A DNA stretch of 64,000 nt, from NCBI GenBank assembly GCA_963682025.1, contig OY821519.1, positions 112,147,764 through 112,211,763 of the forward strand. Direction: 5' to 3'. Source of the stretch: Cordilura impudica (lineage: Eukaryota > Arthropoda > Insecta > Diptera > Scathophagidae). Below are positions 1 through 10,738 of this stretch, piece after piece. How positions within the stretch are numbered: the stretch's first letter is position 1; every line of letters starts with the position of its first letter. Made by a program: the position numbers and the translations under genes. Under the pieces are notes generated by a model, which did not search any database, had not been told where the DNA came from, and saw nothing but the letters and a program-made list of their open reading frames with translations.

Positions 1-1246
1 TTAAAAAAAATTGGTAATGGCAGCATTATTTTAATTTCTAAATGGGGATGTGATGGATCTTCTGGTCAGAAACAATACAAGCAATTTAATGCCGAAAATT
101 CATCAGATGCTAATTTATTTATGGTATCTTTCGTTCCATTGCGCTTAACAAAAAGGTATAGCGTCTTAGAGCTGTCAACTAGTAGAGCAACAGAAATTGA
201 TATATGGAAAAATTAAATTCCTTCTTCAACAAAGTACCAATAAAATTTGCATTCAAAAAGGAAACCAAAGATGTCATAACTGAAGAAGTTCAAAAAATAA
301 AAGATCAAATTAAGGAACTTCAACCAGTTATATTTAAATTTGATGACCAAGACATTGACGTACATTTTAAAATGTGTCTCACAATCATTGATGGAAAAGT
401 TGCACAAGCTTTAACTGGAACAAAGTCAACGTCAAGCTGCATTATATGCCAAAAGACATCAAGTCAATTAAGCCAACCCCCACCAGAAGACGATAGTTTT
501 AAGGAAGCCTACGAATTTTGAATGTCTTCATGCTAGAATACGTTTCATGGAGCATATTCTTAAATTGGGTTATGATTTGGAATTTGGTCCGAAATTTAGG
601 CGAAACAGAGAGAAAAAACAAAGAAAATGAAGAAAAAAGAAAGCAAAAAAAAAAAAAATTCAACAAAAATTTCTACAGCTAGGCCTCGTAATCGACCAAC
701 CCAAACAAGGGGAAGGAAACACAAATGATGGAAATACTGCAAGGAGATTTTTTTTCCGATCCGGAAACTGCAGCATCTATCACAGGTGTAGATCATGAAC
801 TAATAAGACGATTCAAAATCATATTATACGTTCTAGCATGCAGCAGAAAGATAAATGCGAAAAAATTTGGAGAGTACGCCAATAAAACAGCTATACTTTA
901 TAATGAAAAATACTATTGCAGATATATGCCATCCGCAGTTCATAAAATTTTGTACCATGGGGAACAAATAATTCAAAACAATATGCTACCAATAGGAGAT
1001 CTATCTGAAGAAGCGCAAGAAAAAAGGAAGAAAGACTACAGATTCTTTCGCGAGCACAACACAAGGAAAATGTCCAGATGTTGTACTAATGAAGACCTTA
1101 TCACTATTTTGTTGTGCACTTCAGATCCATATATGTCCAACATTCGTCAAAAATGGAAAACTACCTTTATTGAATTTGACGAAGAAGCTAAACAACTTCT
1201 AGAAGATTTAGGCTATTTAGAAGAAATATTTACTAAAATTGGTTGA
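1..1246 (+). pseudogene. Transib (RAG1-core-like) transposase remnant, copy C
   Basis: Three segments can be read. Bases 30-200 give ISKWGCDGSSGQ followed by FMVSFVPLRL; the Asp codon at 52-54 in CDGSSG sits where the first catalytic Asp of the RAG1/Transib core lies. Bases 204-521 give KMCLTIIDGKVAQALTGTKS then CIICQK, half of a zinc-binding segment, and end near PPPEDDSFKEAYEF. Bases 725-1246 give the C-terminal catalytic part: FSDPETAASITGVDHELIRR, then VHKILYHGEQIIQ, then IGDLSEEAQEK, where the third acidic catalytic residue is expected, then CCTNEDLITILLCTSDP. Frames change around 200, 520 and 600-725; the 600-700 stretch is A-rich and out of frame. In the living family this protein nicks and transesterifies element ends in the nucleus. 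This copy is broken. Assignment to Transib is secure from motif order; exact homology needs a search. Confidence 0.85.
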
Positions 1247-1907
1247 TTTAAAGTAATTTTCATTACACTAACAATAAGTTGCACTTTTTTTTTTATATAG
1301 TTAAAAAATTTTCTTGATTTAAAAAATTTTATATTTTGTAAATTTACTATTAAAATTGTTTTATTTCATAAATTTACCATAAAAATTGTTATAGAAATAT
1401 TTAAAAAGACAATAAAAAAAAAATTTAACTAAAGCAAAACCATACGAGTTTTTCATTGAAACTTCTCTATCTTGAACCAATATAAGGTAACTTTTACGTT
1501 CGCTGCTTAATAAATTATATTTTAACTCGGGATGTTTCAAAAAAAAAAAAAAAAAAAAAAAAAAAACAACAAACAACAAAGTTTGGCATTTTCTGAAAAA
1601 ATTAACTTAAAAAATTGTTAAAAAGTATTGGTTGTAAAATTAACTGAAAAAATAAGACATTATATTAAAAAAAACCTTTTTTTTACCTTTTAACACTTCA
1701 CTTTTGTACTAAAATTCAACTACAAATGAAAATGTATTTTAAACCCTCCGTAACTTTTTTTATTTTCGGTCGAGAATTATGTTTTATAGCGAAACTTAAA
1801 GGCTAAAGTCTCACCTACCCAAAAAGTCTCACTACCGCATATCAAAATTCCAATCCAATCAAAAGTTATAGATTTTTGACCGCTTTCTCGTCAAATGGTC
1901 CACTGTG
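1..1907 (+). mobile_element. Transib-type DNA transposon, copy C (subfamily 1), 5' part outside the window
   Basis: A RAG1-related transposase frame runs from the window edge to 1246. It is followed by about 660 bp of AT-rich 3' sequence that ends in GGTCCACTGTG at 1897-1907. Read inward from that end, the terminus is the heptamer CACAGTG, then 22 bp, then CAAAAATCT, which is the layout of a Transib terminal repeat. The next five bases are CAACG, resembling the CG-bearing five-base targets of this superfamily. Sequence from 1908 on is a Jockey-like retrotransposon in frame, so this element inserted into that retrotransposon. The 3' untranslated part (about 1740-1860) matches 11680-11790 in inverted orientation, which is copy D. 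The left terminus is not in the window, so the duplication cannot be checked. Confidence 0.85.
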
Positions 1908-2530
1908 CAACGTTTACATTGAGACGAGATAATTGCCAATCTATCACTATAAATAGTAATTTAATTCCAACGAGTGAAAAAGTTATATATTTAGGAATGG
2001 TTCTTGATAGGCGATTCACCTAGAAGGCTTACATTAAAAATAAATAAGAACAACTTAAAATTTACTGGCTTATAGGCCCAAAATCTCAGCTAAACTTAAA
2101 TAATAAATTAAGGATTTATAAAATTATATTAAAACCTGTGTGGTCATACGGTATACAAAGATGAGGTACCGCCAGTAATTCGAATACTGACTTTCTATAG
2201 CAAGAGTTAAAGGCGAAATAAGAGCCATAAGTGAAAGATACCTGCAGAGACTAAGCAACCCTGTTAATCCAGTGGCTATATCTTTATTAGATAGCACAGG
2301 CGAGATCAAAAGGCTTAAATGCAATAGTATACTAGATCAACCATTCCGTAAATAATCATTATTCAATATGTAAAAACAAATGAAAATAACTCTGTAAATA
2401 TTATTAAATTGTACTAATAAATTGTAATTATCTCACTGGAGAGACATAATATCTGTGATATATCAACAACTATCAAATTTGCTTATTATCCTTGGATAGA
2501 TTGTAAATAAAGAAATATTAATAAAAAAAA
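1908..2530 (+). mobile_element. Jockey-clade-like non-LTR retrotransposon, 3' fragment
   Basis: In shifting frames the sequence reads FTLRRDNCQSITIN, VIYLGMVLDRRFT, YWLIGPKSQLNLNNKLRIYK, ILKPVWSYGIQ and TASNSNT. This is the conserved stretch after the reverse-transcriptase active site in Jockey-type elements. It decays toward a short 3' untranslated region with AATAAAGAAATATTAATAAA and an A-run near 2510-2530, taken as the poly(A) tail. The endonuclease and polymerase active-site parts lie beyond Transib copy C, which interrupted the element at 1907/1908. Several stops and frameshifts make it inactive. Confidence 0.75.
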
Positions 2531-2687
2531 CCTTTTCTAAGTAATTGCAGTTAAAAAAAAAAAACTCTGTCAAACTGTTTTGTTAAACGTTTACCGAAAA
2601 ATATTTTAAATCTCACTAGTATCCGAAATAATTACAGGAGATATTCGAAATGATACATACTTCCTTCTTAAAAAGCCAATTCACATG

Positions 2688-3107
2688 TCTGTGGTCACAA
2701 GCGATAACCGCCTAAGTCGACTTAAGAACGATGCTCTGCTATCATGTTCTACTAAAAACGCTTTATATTTCTGTGAAATCCCCATTTCTCTAACGCTGTT
2801 TATTAAAAAGTTATTAATGAAAACATACTGACCTAAGTCGAAATGATGCCCAATTACATTTATATAAACACTTATTATTCTCGCAAGTATGATTTTGGAC
2901 GATTTAAGTTATGTATGCTATCACATTCTACTAAAAATGCTTTATATTTACGTGGAATCCCCATTTCTCTAACACTGTTTTTGAAAAAGTTATTAATGAA
3001 AGCATACTGACCTAAGTCGTAATGAAGCCCCATTGCATTTACATAAAAAGTTATTTTTCTCGAAAGCATGATTTTCGACCTAGGCGGTTAATGCTTGTGA
3101 CCACAGA
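2688..3107. repeat. R3: short inverted-repeat element (MITE-like), copy 1 with internal duplication
   Basis: The ends are inverted copies: TCTGTGGTCACAAGCGATAA at 2688 and its near complement ending GCTTGTGACCACAGA at 3107, with AACCGCCTAAGTCG continuing the repeat inward. The interior carries two tandem versions of an approximately 180-bp segment (about 2728-2885 and 2900-3065), each with CCCCATTTCTCTAAC and GACCTAAGTCG. No coding capacity. Same family as 32351-32538 and 56396-56634. It looks like a non-autonomous DNA transposon; the superfamily is unknown because no target duplication is clear. Confidence 0.8.
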
Positions 3108-4590
3108 TGTTTAAATAATGCTATATGAGAGCATATGTCAAAATGATAGTTTGTTTACAACAAATCTTTGAAAATCTGAAAAATAAGCAATTCAATCGCA
3201 ATGCAGACTGTTTCAAATTCATTAGTAGATCTAAAAAAACAAAGTTTTACATTGGAAAACCGATACATTGTAAATATTACTGAAAGTTAAAATATAATGA
3301 AGAAACTTAAAAATAAGAAAATCTCAAATAAATGCCTGAAAGCCCTTCCTTCATTTAAATCTATCTTTGATTTTTTTCAAATCAATTTTTTATATATTTT
3401 TGATCGGTCCTTTTTTCACCTAGTTGCATGTAAAAATATCTTCAGATATAACCTTTTTCATATCGGCAGGCAACAGTGACACACAAATTTGTATTATGCT
3501 TATTTTATATATCCTATTAGTTGTACATAAGATCTTTTCCCTAAACTGATTCTATGCCCTACACAAATTTATTGTTTTATATTATTTTTGTCTTAAGATT
3601 TTTTTTCGTAACAATAAATATTTGGGTCACGAGTAAATATTATGAAAGATTACTTTATTTTTGTAAAATTTTAAGGGGTTTCCTTCAATTTTTGTTCTTT
3701 TTTTATTGGAAACATTTTTCTAACTAGTATTTACTACGAAAATGAAAAAGGAAGCATAGATTTTTTTTAATACCACATTGTTTGAAAAGTAATTATAAAA
3801 ATCCTCAACATCCCCACCAATCGCCAGTCCATAGAAAACATCTGTAAGGACTTTATGCATGAGAGAAGTGCTTAATATAGTTGTACTAATTGGAATTTGT
3901 ATGCGGTTTCCAAAGAATTTTAAATTTAAAAAATTAGTTGGAATTCGCCACAAGTACGCTATGATGCTTAATATACATATAGATATGTACTCATATACAT
4001 ATATATTTTTGAAAGTAAAAGCATTGGAAACAAATTTTTTTCTCCAAAAAGTTTCAAGCGGTTGCTACGATTATTTATTTGTTTCTTTTTTCCACTGGTT
4101 AGTAAATGTATTTGAACTGTAACCATTTTACAAACATGAACCCTCACCTTACCATCCATCCAGCCAAATAAAGATCAAAAAGTTTGCTATGAGCTTATTA
4201 CATCAAAAAGTTTTTTTTTTTTTGTATATCACGCTGAAATATTTCTGTTTCTTGAATGCATAGAGTTAAATAGTTGAAATCATTTTTAATTTCATAAGTT
4301 CTTCTACTTTAGATTGTGGTTTTTTATGTGTTTTAATTTTTTTTTTTTAATATTTAGAAAATAATTCTTGTTGAGAATATTGCAATTGAAGTACTTTTTT
4401 GTCAATTACAGAACAACACTATATTGTTTATTTACAATTAGTATTTCAAATGCCACTCAATTCTGTACTGCATCGTAATATAATTCTCAGATCTTGAGCA
4501 GAGAAAATCCATCCATCTTAAAAACATGTGATTGAAAGTTTATAAATGGGATATCATTTATTCTGAATTTTTGAAAGGAAAATTATAAAA
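3108..4590. other. AT-rich interval with no gene; short R1 fragment inside
   Basis: No convincing reading frame. At about 3395-3535 the sequence GATCGGTCC...CACCTAGTT...CCTTTTTCATATCGGCAG...TTATGCTTATTTTATATATCC matches the minus-strand end of repeat R1, decayed. The remainder is A/T-rich with poly(T) runs. The open frames of 60-90 codons here have low-complexity composition and no recognisable motif. Confidence 0.5.
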
Positions 4591-5379
4591 ACAAGTAAGA
4601 AAATTATAGTCGGTCTAGACCGACTATACGATACCCTATACCATGCCTTAGAGACCCTATCTCTTAAGCCCAACTAATTGAATTTAGAAAATAAGCATAA
4701 ATCAAATTTGAGTGGTATTTTTATTAAGTTTTTTGTCTGCAGATATGAAAAAGTTCATATCGGATGCTATGTCTATATGGGGACTAGGTCCAAAAATGGA
4801 CCGATCCTGACCATGGTTGGTAAAGCCTCTTGTATTTTGCGAAAATATATACCAACAAAATTTGAGATGAATCAGTGCAATATTTTTTTTTGTTTTTTGA
4901 TAGATTTATGCGAAGATCGGGAAGCAGCTCTATATTGGGCCTATGACTAAGCGTTGTCCCATAGGTACCGTTTTTGGACTGCTCGTTAATGAATGTATTA
5001 AAAACATACAAACCCAATTTGACTAAGATCTATACGGCGATTTGGATTTTATGGCAATTTATGTCGATTTCATAGGGGTCATTTGTATGTGAGCTAGGTC
5101 TGAACATGGTCCGATTCTCACCAGTTTCAACAGCGTTCATCCCATGGCTGATAAAAGCTTATCTACCAAATTTCATCAAAATATGTTTATATTTGCGACC
5201 TGCAGTTTGATTACAAGGTTTACATGGACACACAGACGGACGGACATTGTTAAATCGACTCAAAAAGTGATTCGATTCGATCGGTATAATAAAAGATGGG
5301 TCTAGGTCAAATATTTTTTGTAGTTACAAACAGCAGCACAAAGTCATTATACCCAAACCACATAGTGGTATAGGGTATA
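4591..5379 (+). repeat. R1: interspersed non-coding repeat, full-length copy
   Basis: Starts ACAAGTAAGAAAATTATAGT followed by the palindrome AGTCGGTCTAGACCGACT and GATACCCTATACCATG. It ends AACCACATAGTGGTATAGGGTATA. The motif after the palindrome and the last bases are inverse complements (ATACCCTATACCA / TGGTATAGGGTAT). The core contains CACACAGACGGACGGACATT and GTCATTATACCCAAACCACA. Other copies: 8055-8844, 9533-10738 (minus, interrupted) and 62281-63838 (minus, two in tandem), plus fragments. No protein is expected; the same translated peptides recur only because the DNA repeats. Confidence 0.85.
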
Positions 5380-6097
5380 ACTATATTTATTAAATTCTAT
5401 TTATAAGGAATAATTCATTCGTGCTCTTTAAAAATTTGCGGAAGAACACCATGGATGAGACAGCGTGGTTTTTTGTTCGATGCAGCGTCTTTAAATTACT
5501 CAATTAGTTACTACAATTAAATACTTGAAGACACAAATAAATCGATTCGTGCCAAAAGAAATCAACTTAATTCCAAAACTAATACCCTCCACATTGGTTT
5601 TACGTTTTCGTTAATACCAGAATAGCCCAGCACTCGAAATTCGAGTACAAGTTCTAGGAAATATTATTTTTTCATTAAATTTTTTTCTTTTAATCTATAT
5701 ATTAAAACAATTTATGAATATTTAAATGGGCCTAAACGTATGCTAATCAATTTTCACAATTCAACACAGGGCGTGTAATATACAATTTAAATCATTCGCA
5801 TTAGCAGGGTGTAGCGAATTATTAGAAATATTTTATTTTATATAATTTAATATATTTTTAAGACAGATTAAACATAAATTTTATCATTCTCAGCTTCTCC
5901 TCCATATGAACTATAACTATGCCAATTTTCACACTCCTCCGTGCCCACATATTGCTAAAAAGGGAACTAAAAATTTACCTTTACGTAATAATATATAGAT
6001 CTGGACTTATTGCACTATTTATAATAAATGTAAACAAAATATTTAATAAAGTAAAAAATAATACAAAATTATTACAACAAACACACTGAATTTTTAA
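5380..6097. repeat. R2 fragment within AT-rich spacer
   Basis: About 5625-5830 carries the start of repeat R2: CACTCGAAATTCGAGTACAA, then GTATGCTAATCAATTTTCACA, then CAATTCAACACAGGGCGTG. This matches 10130-10300, 42440-42660 and, inverted, 7740-7840. The right half of R2 (CATCGGTCACAAGAAATCGC) is missing here. Bases 5380-5620 and 5830-6097 show nothing recognisable. Confidence 0.55.
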
Positions 6098-6414
6098 TAT
6101 TTTTTTTAGAGGTGTCTTCGTATATTTGACAACATCTTAGCGCAATGATGCCCGATTCACTCCATTTTCAATAGCCGCATGCTCAAAGTAATGGCAAACA
6201 ATATTATTATTAATTTACCTACACAGATGGTTTACTTTGAGAATGAGCGTGATTTCAATAGACATACGGACATCGCTATATTGACTCGAGTTGTTATAAG
6301 GGTCAATAATATATGTATATAATTTTTGGGGTCGAAAATTAATATTTTTATGTGTTGCAAATAGAATGACAAGCCTTTATATACTCTTTGCACTGTGGTG
6401 TGGAGTGTATAAGA
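6098..6414 (+). repeat. R7: interspersed repeat, 3' portion
   Basis: Contains GGACATCGCTATATTGACTC, GAGTTGTTATAAGGGTCA, then TTGGGGTCGAAAATTAATA, AATGACAAGCC, and ends CACTGTGGTGTGGAGTGTATA. The same order of motifs is at 33565-33867 (GGACATCGCTATATCAACTC ... GGAGTGGAGGGTATA). The left half, including the hairpin start, is absent. Bases 6080-6170 also resemble 11260-11340 in inverted orientation. Confidence 0.6.
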
Positions 6415-6537
6415 AAGGTGCTCAAAGCCATTGATATAATGGTAATCAAAAAAGTCCATGGCCGAAGTTAAAATTTTAGGTTCTATTTTTGTTGTTGTAA
6501 ATTATGTCTTACTTTGAATACTATCAATTTAATATAT

Positions 6538-7442
6538 AAAGGGTGTTTTTTCTCTTGGATAGAACTTATGAAAGAGTTGTCTGTCCGTTTTTGACATTTA
6601 TGATCCCTATACTCTGCGAAATCATCATGAATAGATTCATGCTTGAACAATGTTACCAAATTATCAAAATTATCCATCGAACTGTGGATAGATTTGATAC
6701 CATATGCGCTCTGCTGCAATAACACCAATACATCAAATGAATGTCGTACTGAAGAAAATATCGCCACTGCAAACGAAAGTGTGGACGACAATCCATATTT
6801 ATCGTTCGTTCACTACGTGGTAAATTTCATGCAAAGATCTTGGCCTACACCCGTTTAAATCCAGCTGGTGCAGGAATTAAAGCCACAAGACCATCTTATA
6901 CGTCATTATTTCGCCGATTGGGCTCTAGAGCAGATGGAAACTGACCCATTGCTTTCTCGTAAAATTGTGTCCAGCGATTTTTCGTTTAACGGGTTTGTTA
7001 ATAAACAATTTTGCCACATATGGAGTGAGCCTATCTACAACAGACCCGTTATATCCAGAAAAATGCAACGCTTCGTTTCTACGCTAATGGCATCACTAGT
7101 CTAGTGATTCTTGTTTAAAAATATGGATGACATTGATCCGGGCGAGATGTGGTTTCTACAGGAAATCAGAACTTGGCGATAAGTTAATTTCTTGCGATTG
7201 ACACCTCTCGATTATTTCCTTGGAGGCCAACATTGTCACGAACAATACTGCCAGCATGCTGGAAAAAGTGGCTCAATATGCTTCGTCAAGAACAAGCGCG
7301 GTGGCCGCATGCCTGAAATCATATTCAAGTGTTAATGCCATATATTGATCCTTCGAATAAAATAACTTATTTTTGGTTAAATTTAATTTTTTATATTATT
7401 GTTTACAACTTCAAGTTCTATCGGGCTTAAAAAAACGCTTTA
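6538..7442 (+). mobile_element. Mariner-like element, decayed
   Basis: Terminal inverted repeats are visible: GGGTGTTTTTTCTCTTGGATAGAACTT near 6541 and AAGTTCTATCGGGCTTAAAAAAACG ending near 7437, each beside TA. Between them are transposase pieces: CRTEENIATANESVDDNPYLS (helix-turn-helix linker), QELKPQDHLIRHYFADWALE, KIVSSDFSFNGFVNKQFCHIW, MDDIDPGEMWFLQE and LTPLDYFLGGQ, ending MPEIIFKC. In intact relatives the third piece reads SDEAHF and the fourth WFQQDGATCHT, so the first catalytic Asp context is altered (SDFSF) and the second Asp region is truncated. At about 905 bp it is shorter than the usual 1.3 kb. Inactive. Confidence 0.8.
6868..7104 (+). pseudogene. Mariner transposase fragment (linker to first catalytic block)
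   Basis: A 78-codon open piece reading QELKPQDHLIRHYFADWALE, KIVSSDFSF and FVNKQFCHIWSE. It covers the linker and the strand carrying the first Asp of the DDD catalytic core in mariner transposases. The preceding segment (6643-6858) is in the same family but a different frame, joined at a stop near 6858. The DNA-binding domain upstream is lost. After 7104 the frame shifts, then LTPLDYF, the block before the third catalytic residue, is seen at about 7203-7220. No function is expected. Confidence 0.75.
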
Positions 7443-7860
7443 GTTACGCTGGCCAAAGAATCTCTGCTTCGTTGATTGGATGAATGTGTAACGTTGTACG
7501 TACATCTATAATATTAATAAGCAAGGCGATTTCTTGTGACCGATATAAAAAATGTAGTTACCAACCGATTTTGACCAAAAATACATAATTTGAAAGGAAT
7601 TTGTTTTTATCTGTCCACCATATTTGCAGATTTGCACCGTCCGGAACATTTTTTTTTTGAGTAATGCTCATTTAAAAAGTAGCTACTAACACATACTGTA
7701 AATACATACTGTGTGTGTGTTTATTATAAATATCAAAATATCTGTGTTGAACTGTGAATTGGCTAAAATTGATTAGCATACCTTTAGGCTCTTATAAAAT
7801 TATTTATTAAATGAAAAAATACTCGAATTTCGGCGGCTGGGTTCTGCTAGTTTTTATAAA
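7443..7860 (-). repeat. R2: interspersed repeat, minus-strand copy
   Basis: About 7508-7850 matches R2 in reverse: GCAAGGCGATTTCTTGTGACCG, then TTGACCAAAAATAC, GATTTGCACCGTCCGGAAC, ACTAACACATACTG, GTGTTGAACTGTGAATTG, GATTAGCATACCTTTAGG and TACTCGAATTTCGGC. R2 has a conserved 3' segment (CATCGGTCACAAGAAATCGC on its plus strand) and a conserved CGAAATTCGAGT start. No coding capacity; class undetermined. Confidence 0.7.
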
Positions 7861-8054
7861 TGTATAGGAAAAAAAAAAACATTTTCAAAATGTATGGAGA
7901 TTCGATTAAGTTTAATTTAAGCATAAAAAAGAAATATATTTTTTTTAAATGAAGGGAAATTCAATTCAACACTCATAGCTTCTTATAGATAGTGTAAGTA
8001 TTATAAAATTGTATTTTTATTTTTTTGTAACTCATTGAAGTAATTTAATGATAA

Positions 8055-8844
8055 AACAAGTAAGAAAATTATAGTCGGACTAGCCCGACTATACGATAAC
8101 CTATACCATGGTTAAGAGATCCTATCTCTTCGGTCCAACTAATTGGATATAGCAAATAAGCATAAACCAAATTTGAGTGGCATTTTTATTAATTTGTTTC
8201 GCTGCAGATATGAAAAAGTTCATATCGGATATTATATTTAAATGGAGACTAGGTAGAAAAATGGACCGATCCTGACCATATTTGGTAAAGTCACTTATAC
8301 TTTGAAAAAATATATACAAACCAAATTTGAGAAAAATCTGTGCAATATTTTTGTTTTTGATAGATTTAAGTGAAGATCGGGAAGCAGCTCTATATGGGGC
8401 CTATGACTAAGAATTTTCCTGTAGGGAGTATTTTTGAACTACTGATTAATGGATGGAATAAACACATACAAACCCAATTTGACTGAGATCTATATGATAA
8501 TTTGGAACTTTTGGCAATTTATGTCGATTTCATAGGGGTCATTTGTATCGGGGCTAGGTCTGAACATGGACCGATTCTCACCAATTTCAATAGCGTTCAT
8601 CCCATGGCCGATGGAAACTTATATACCAATTTTTATCAAAATATATATATATTGGTGACCTGTAGTTTGATAACAAGCTTTAAATGGACACACAGACGGA
8701 CGGACGGACATTGCTATTTCGACTCAAAAAGTGATTCTGAGTCGATCGGTATAATTAAAGATGGGTCTTGGACGAATATTTTTGGATGTTACAAACAGCA
8801 GCACAAAGTCATTATACCCAAACCACATAGTGGTATAGGGTATA
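8055..8844 (+). repeat. R1: interspersed non-coding repeat, full-length copy
   Basis: Begins ACAAGTAAGAAAATTATAGT with a mutated palindrome (GTCGGACTAGCCCGAC) and ends ACCACATAGTGGTATAGGGTATA. Highly similar to 4591-5379 along the whole length, including CACACAGACGGACGGACGGA and GTCATTATACCC. An open frame of 168 codons at 8502-9008 crosses the repeat end; it is a by-product of the repeat, not a gene. Confidence 0.85.
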
Positions 8845-9532
8845 AAAATATTCAGCCCAATTACGAATATTCTCAAGGAATTTCTTTCTCACGAAAAATA
8901 CTTTTCTCGAGAAAAAAATCCCCCAATTATAAATTCCGCGTGAACAAACAAATTAATAAGTGGCATCATCGAATTTCGAAACCAGTTGTTTTGCTATTTG
9001 ACAATTAATTATTTATTTTTGGTGTGCAAATGCAAATAAAATTTATTTGAAAGAAAAATTAAATAAAAAATTAATAGCATATCTATGATGCTAGCACTTC
9101 TGGAAGAAATTGGTGTTGTAGAATAACAACAACGAATCTATGGATACCACAATCAATGCCTGAATTGACTTCCATTAAAGTTAATAAAAGTTGTAGTTGG
9201 CCTTTATATGTGGTCTTCGACCTACAAGAACAATAAAAATTTTTTTTTTTTTATTTAAATTTTGTTTTATCAAAATACTTGTACTTACATTTTTATGTAA
9301 ACTACCGTTTACAAAATTTTTTGGAAAAACCCAAATTCAAATGTATTAAGAATAACTAATTTTTTTCCATCGAATTTTTTCTCTTCATATGGCTAATAAA
9401 ATGGGATAAAAACGTTAAGCGAAGGAATTTTTATTCATAATATTTAGGTAAAAAAGGAAAAGTGAGAAATTTCATACGTAATTTTTGTTCAGAATTTGAC
9501 TGATTTTGTATTTATGATTTTTTTTTACTTTT
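8845..9532. other. AT-rich interval with nothing recognised
   Basis: No reading frame with family motifs, no terminal repeats and no tRNA-like fold that I can see. Poly(T) runs near 9241 and 9520. Confidence 0.4.
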
Positions 9533-10738
9533 TATATCCTATACCATTATTGCTAAACCTATCCTTTTTATACCGATCTAACAATGTCTGTCCGTCCGTC
9601 CGTGCATCCGTCTGTGTGTCCATGTAAAGCTTTTAATCAAACTACAGGTCGCAAATAAGAATATATTTTGATGAGGTTTAGTATATGAGCTTCTATTTAC
9701 TTTAGGATGATCACTATTGAAATTGGTGAAAATCGGTTTATGTCCAGACCTGTTCGCCATACAAATGACCCCTATAAGATTGATTTAAATTGCCATAATA
9801 TCCAAATAATATAATAATAATATAATATAGAACTCGGTCAAATTGGGTTTCTGTATGTTTAGTACGTCCGTTTATCAGTGCTCTAAAAATAAACCCTCTA
9901 TGCCAGTTCTTAGTTATAGCCCCCAATCTTCATTATCCGATGATTCCCGATTCCATGATTCCCGATCTTCACTTAAATCTATAAACAAAAATTGTACAGA
10001 TTTTTCTCATATTTGGTTTTTTGTGACTTCTCCATATATGGATCGGTCATTTTTCGACCTAGTTCCTATAAAAATTCGGCATCCTTTATGAACTTTTTCA
10101 TATCCGAATGCAAAAAAATTAATTACAACCATCGAAATTCGAGTGCAAATTCTAGGAAATTTTATTTTTAATCTATTTATTTCATTAAATTTATTTCATT
10201 ATAAATATTTGTTGAGCTAAAAGGTATTTGAACCATCTAAAGGCATGCTAATTTTAGGCAATTCAAATTCAACACAGGGCGTGGTATATGCATATATTAT
10301 AATGAAATTCGATTGCGTTATTGTCATTATTGGTATATGTTCAAAATTATTTTTCAATAAAACACAGGGCTTTTCATATACAATTTTTGCAAACACGTTA
10401 GAAAATTAAAGCAACACACAGACGGCATTGTATAATTTTATGTATGTGTTAGTAGCAACTTTAAATGAGTTTTACAAAAAAAAAAAAAATATTCCCAATT
10501 TGGTGGACAGCTAAGAAGAAATACCCTTCAAATGAGTTCTGTTTGGTCAAAATCAGTTTAAAACTGACAAAGTTACATCGGTCACAAGAAATCGCATTGC
10601 CTTTTAATTTGGTTAATGCACTCAAATTTGGTTAATGCTAATTTTCTATCTAATTACTTGGACCTACGAGATAGGATCTCTATACATGTGGTATATATTA
10701 TCGTATATTCGGTCTAGACCGACCATAATTTTCTTACT
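9533..10738 (-). repeat. R1: minus-strand copy interrupted by R2
   Basis: Reads on the plus strand from TATATCCTATACCATTATTG through TCCGTCCGTCCGTGC to AACTTTTTCATATCCGAATGC at about 10110. It resumes at about 10628 (GCTAATTTTCTATCTAATTAC) and ends with the R1 palindrome (CGGTCTAGACCGACC) and ATAATTTTCTTACTTTT at 10738. The gap holds an R2 unit. The left end lacks the GTGGTTTGGGTATAATGACTT segment, so that end is internally deleted. Confidence 0.75.
10127..10612 (+). repeat. R2: interspersed repeat inserted in R1
   Basis: Starts CATCGAAATTCGAGTGCAAA, contains GCATGCTAATTTTAGGCAATTC, ACACAGGGCGTGG, GTATAATTTTATGTATGTG and ends ACATCGGTCACAAGAAATCGC near 10595. About 485 bp. Because it splits an R1 copy it gives one clean view of R2 limits. 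The right junction shows AATTTGGTTAATGC twice (about 10609 and 10625), a possible short duplication. Confidence 0.7.

Noticed and set aside
1361..1579. Minus-strand 72-codon frame with a Phe run
   Set aside because: Caused by a poly(A) tract at 1541-1566 in the 3' part of Transib copy C.
6390..6410. CACTGTGG at 6397 as another Transib end
   Set aside because: Sits in the conserved end of repeat R7 without the subfamily sequence or an A-rich block at the right distance.
8502..9008. 168-codon open frame as a gene
   Set aside because: Lies in R1; the same peptide-like translations recur at 62394-62639 and 63154-63396 and 4678-4950 only because the DNA repeat recurs. No start context or domain.
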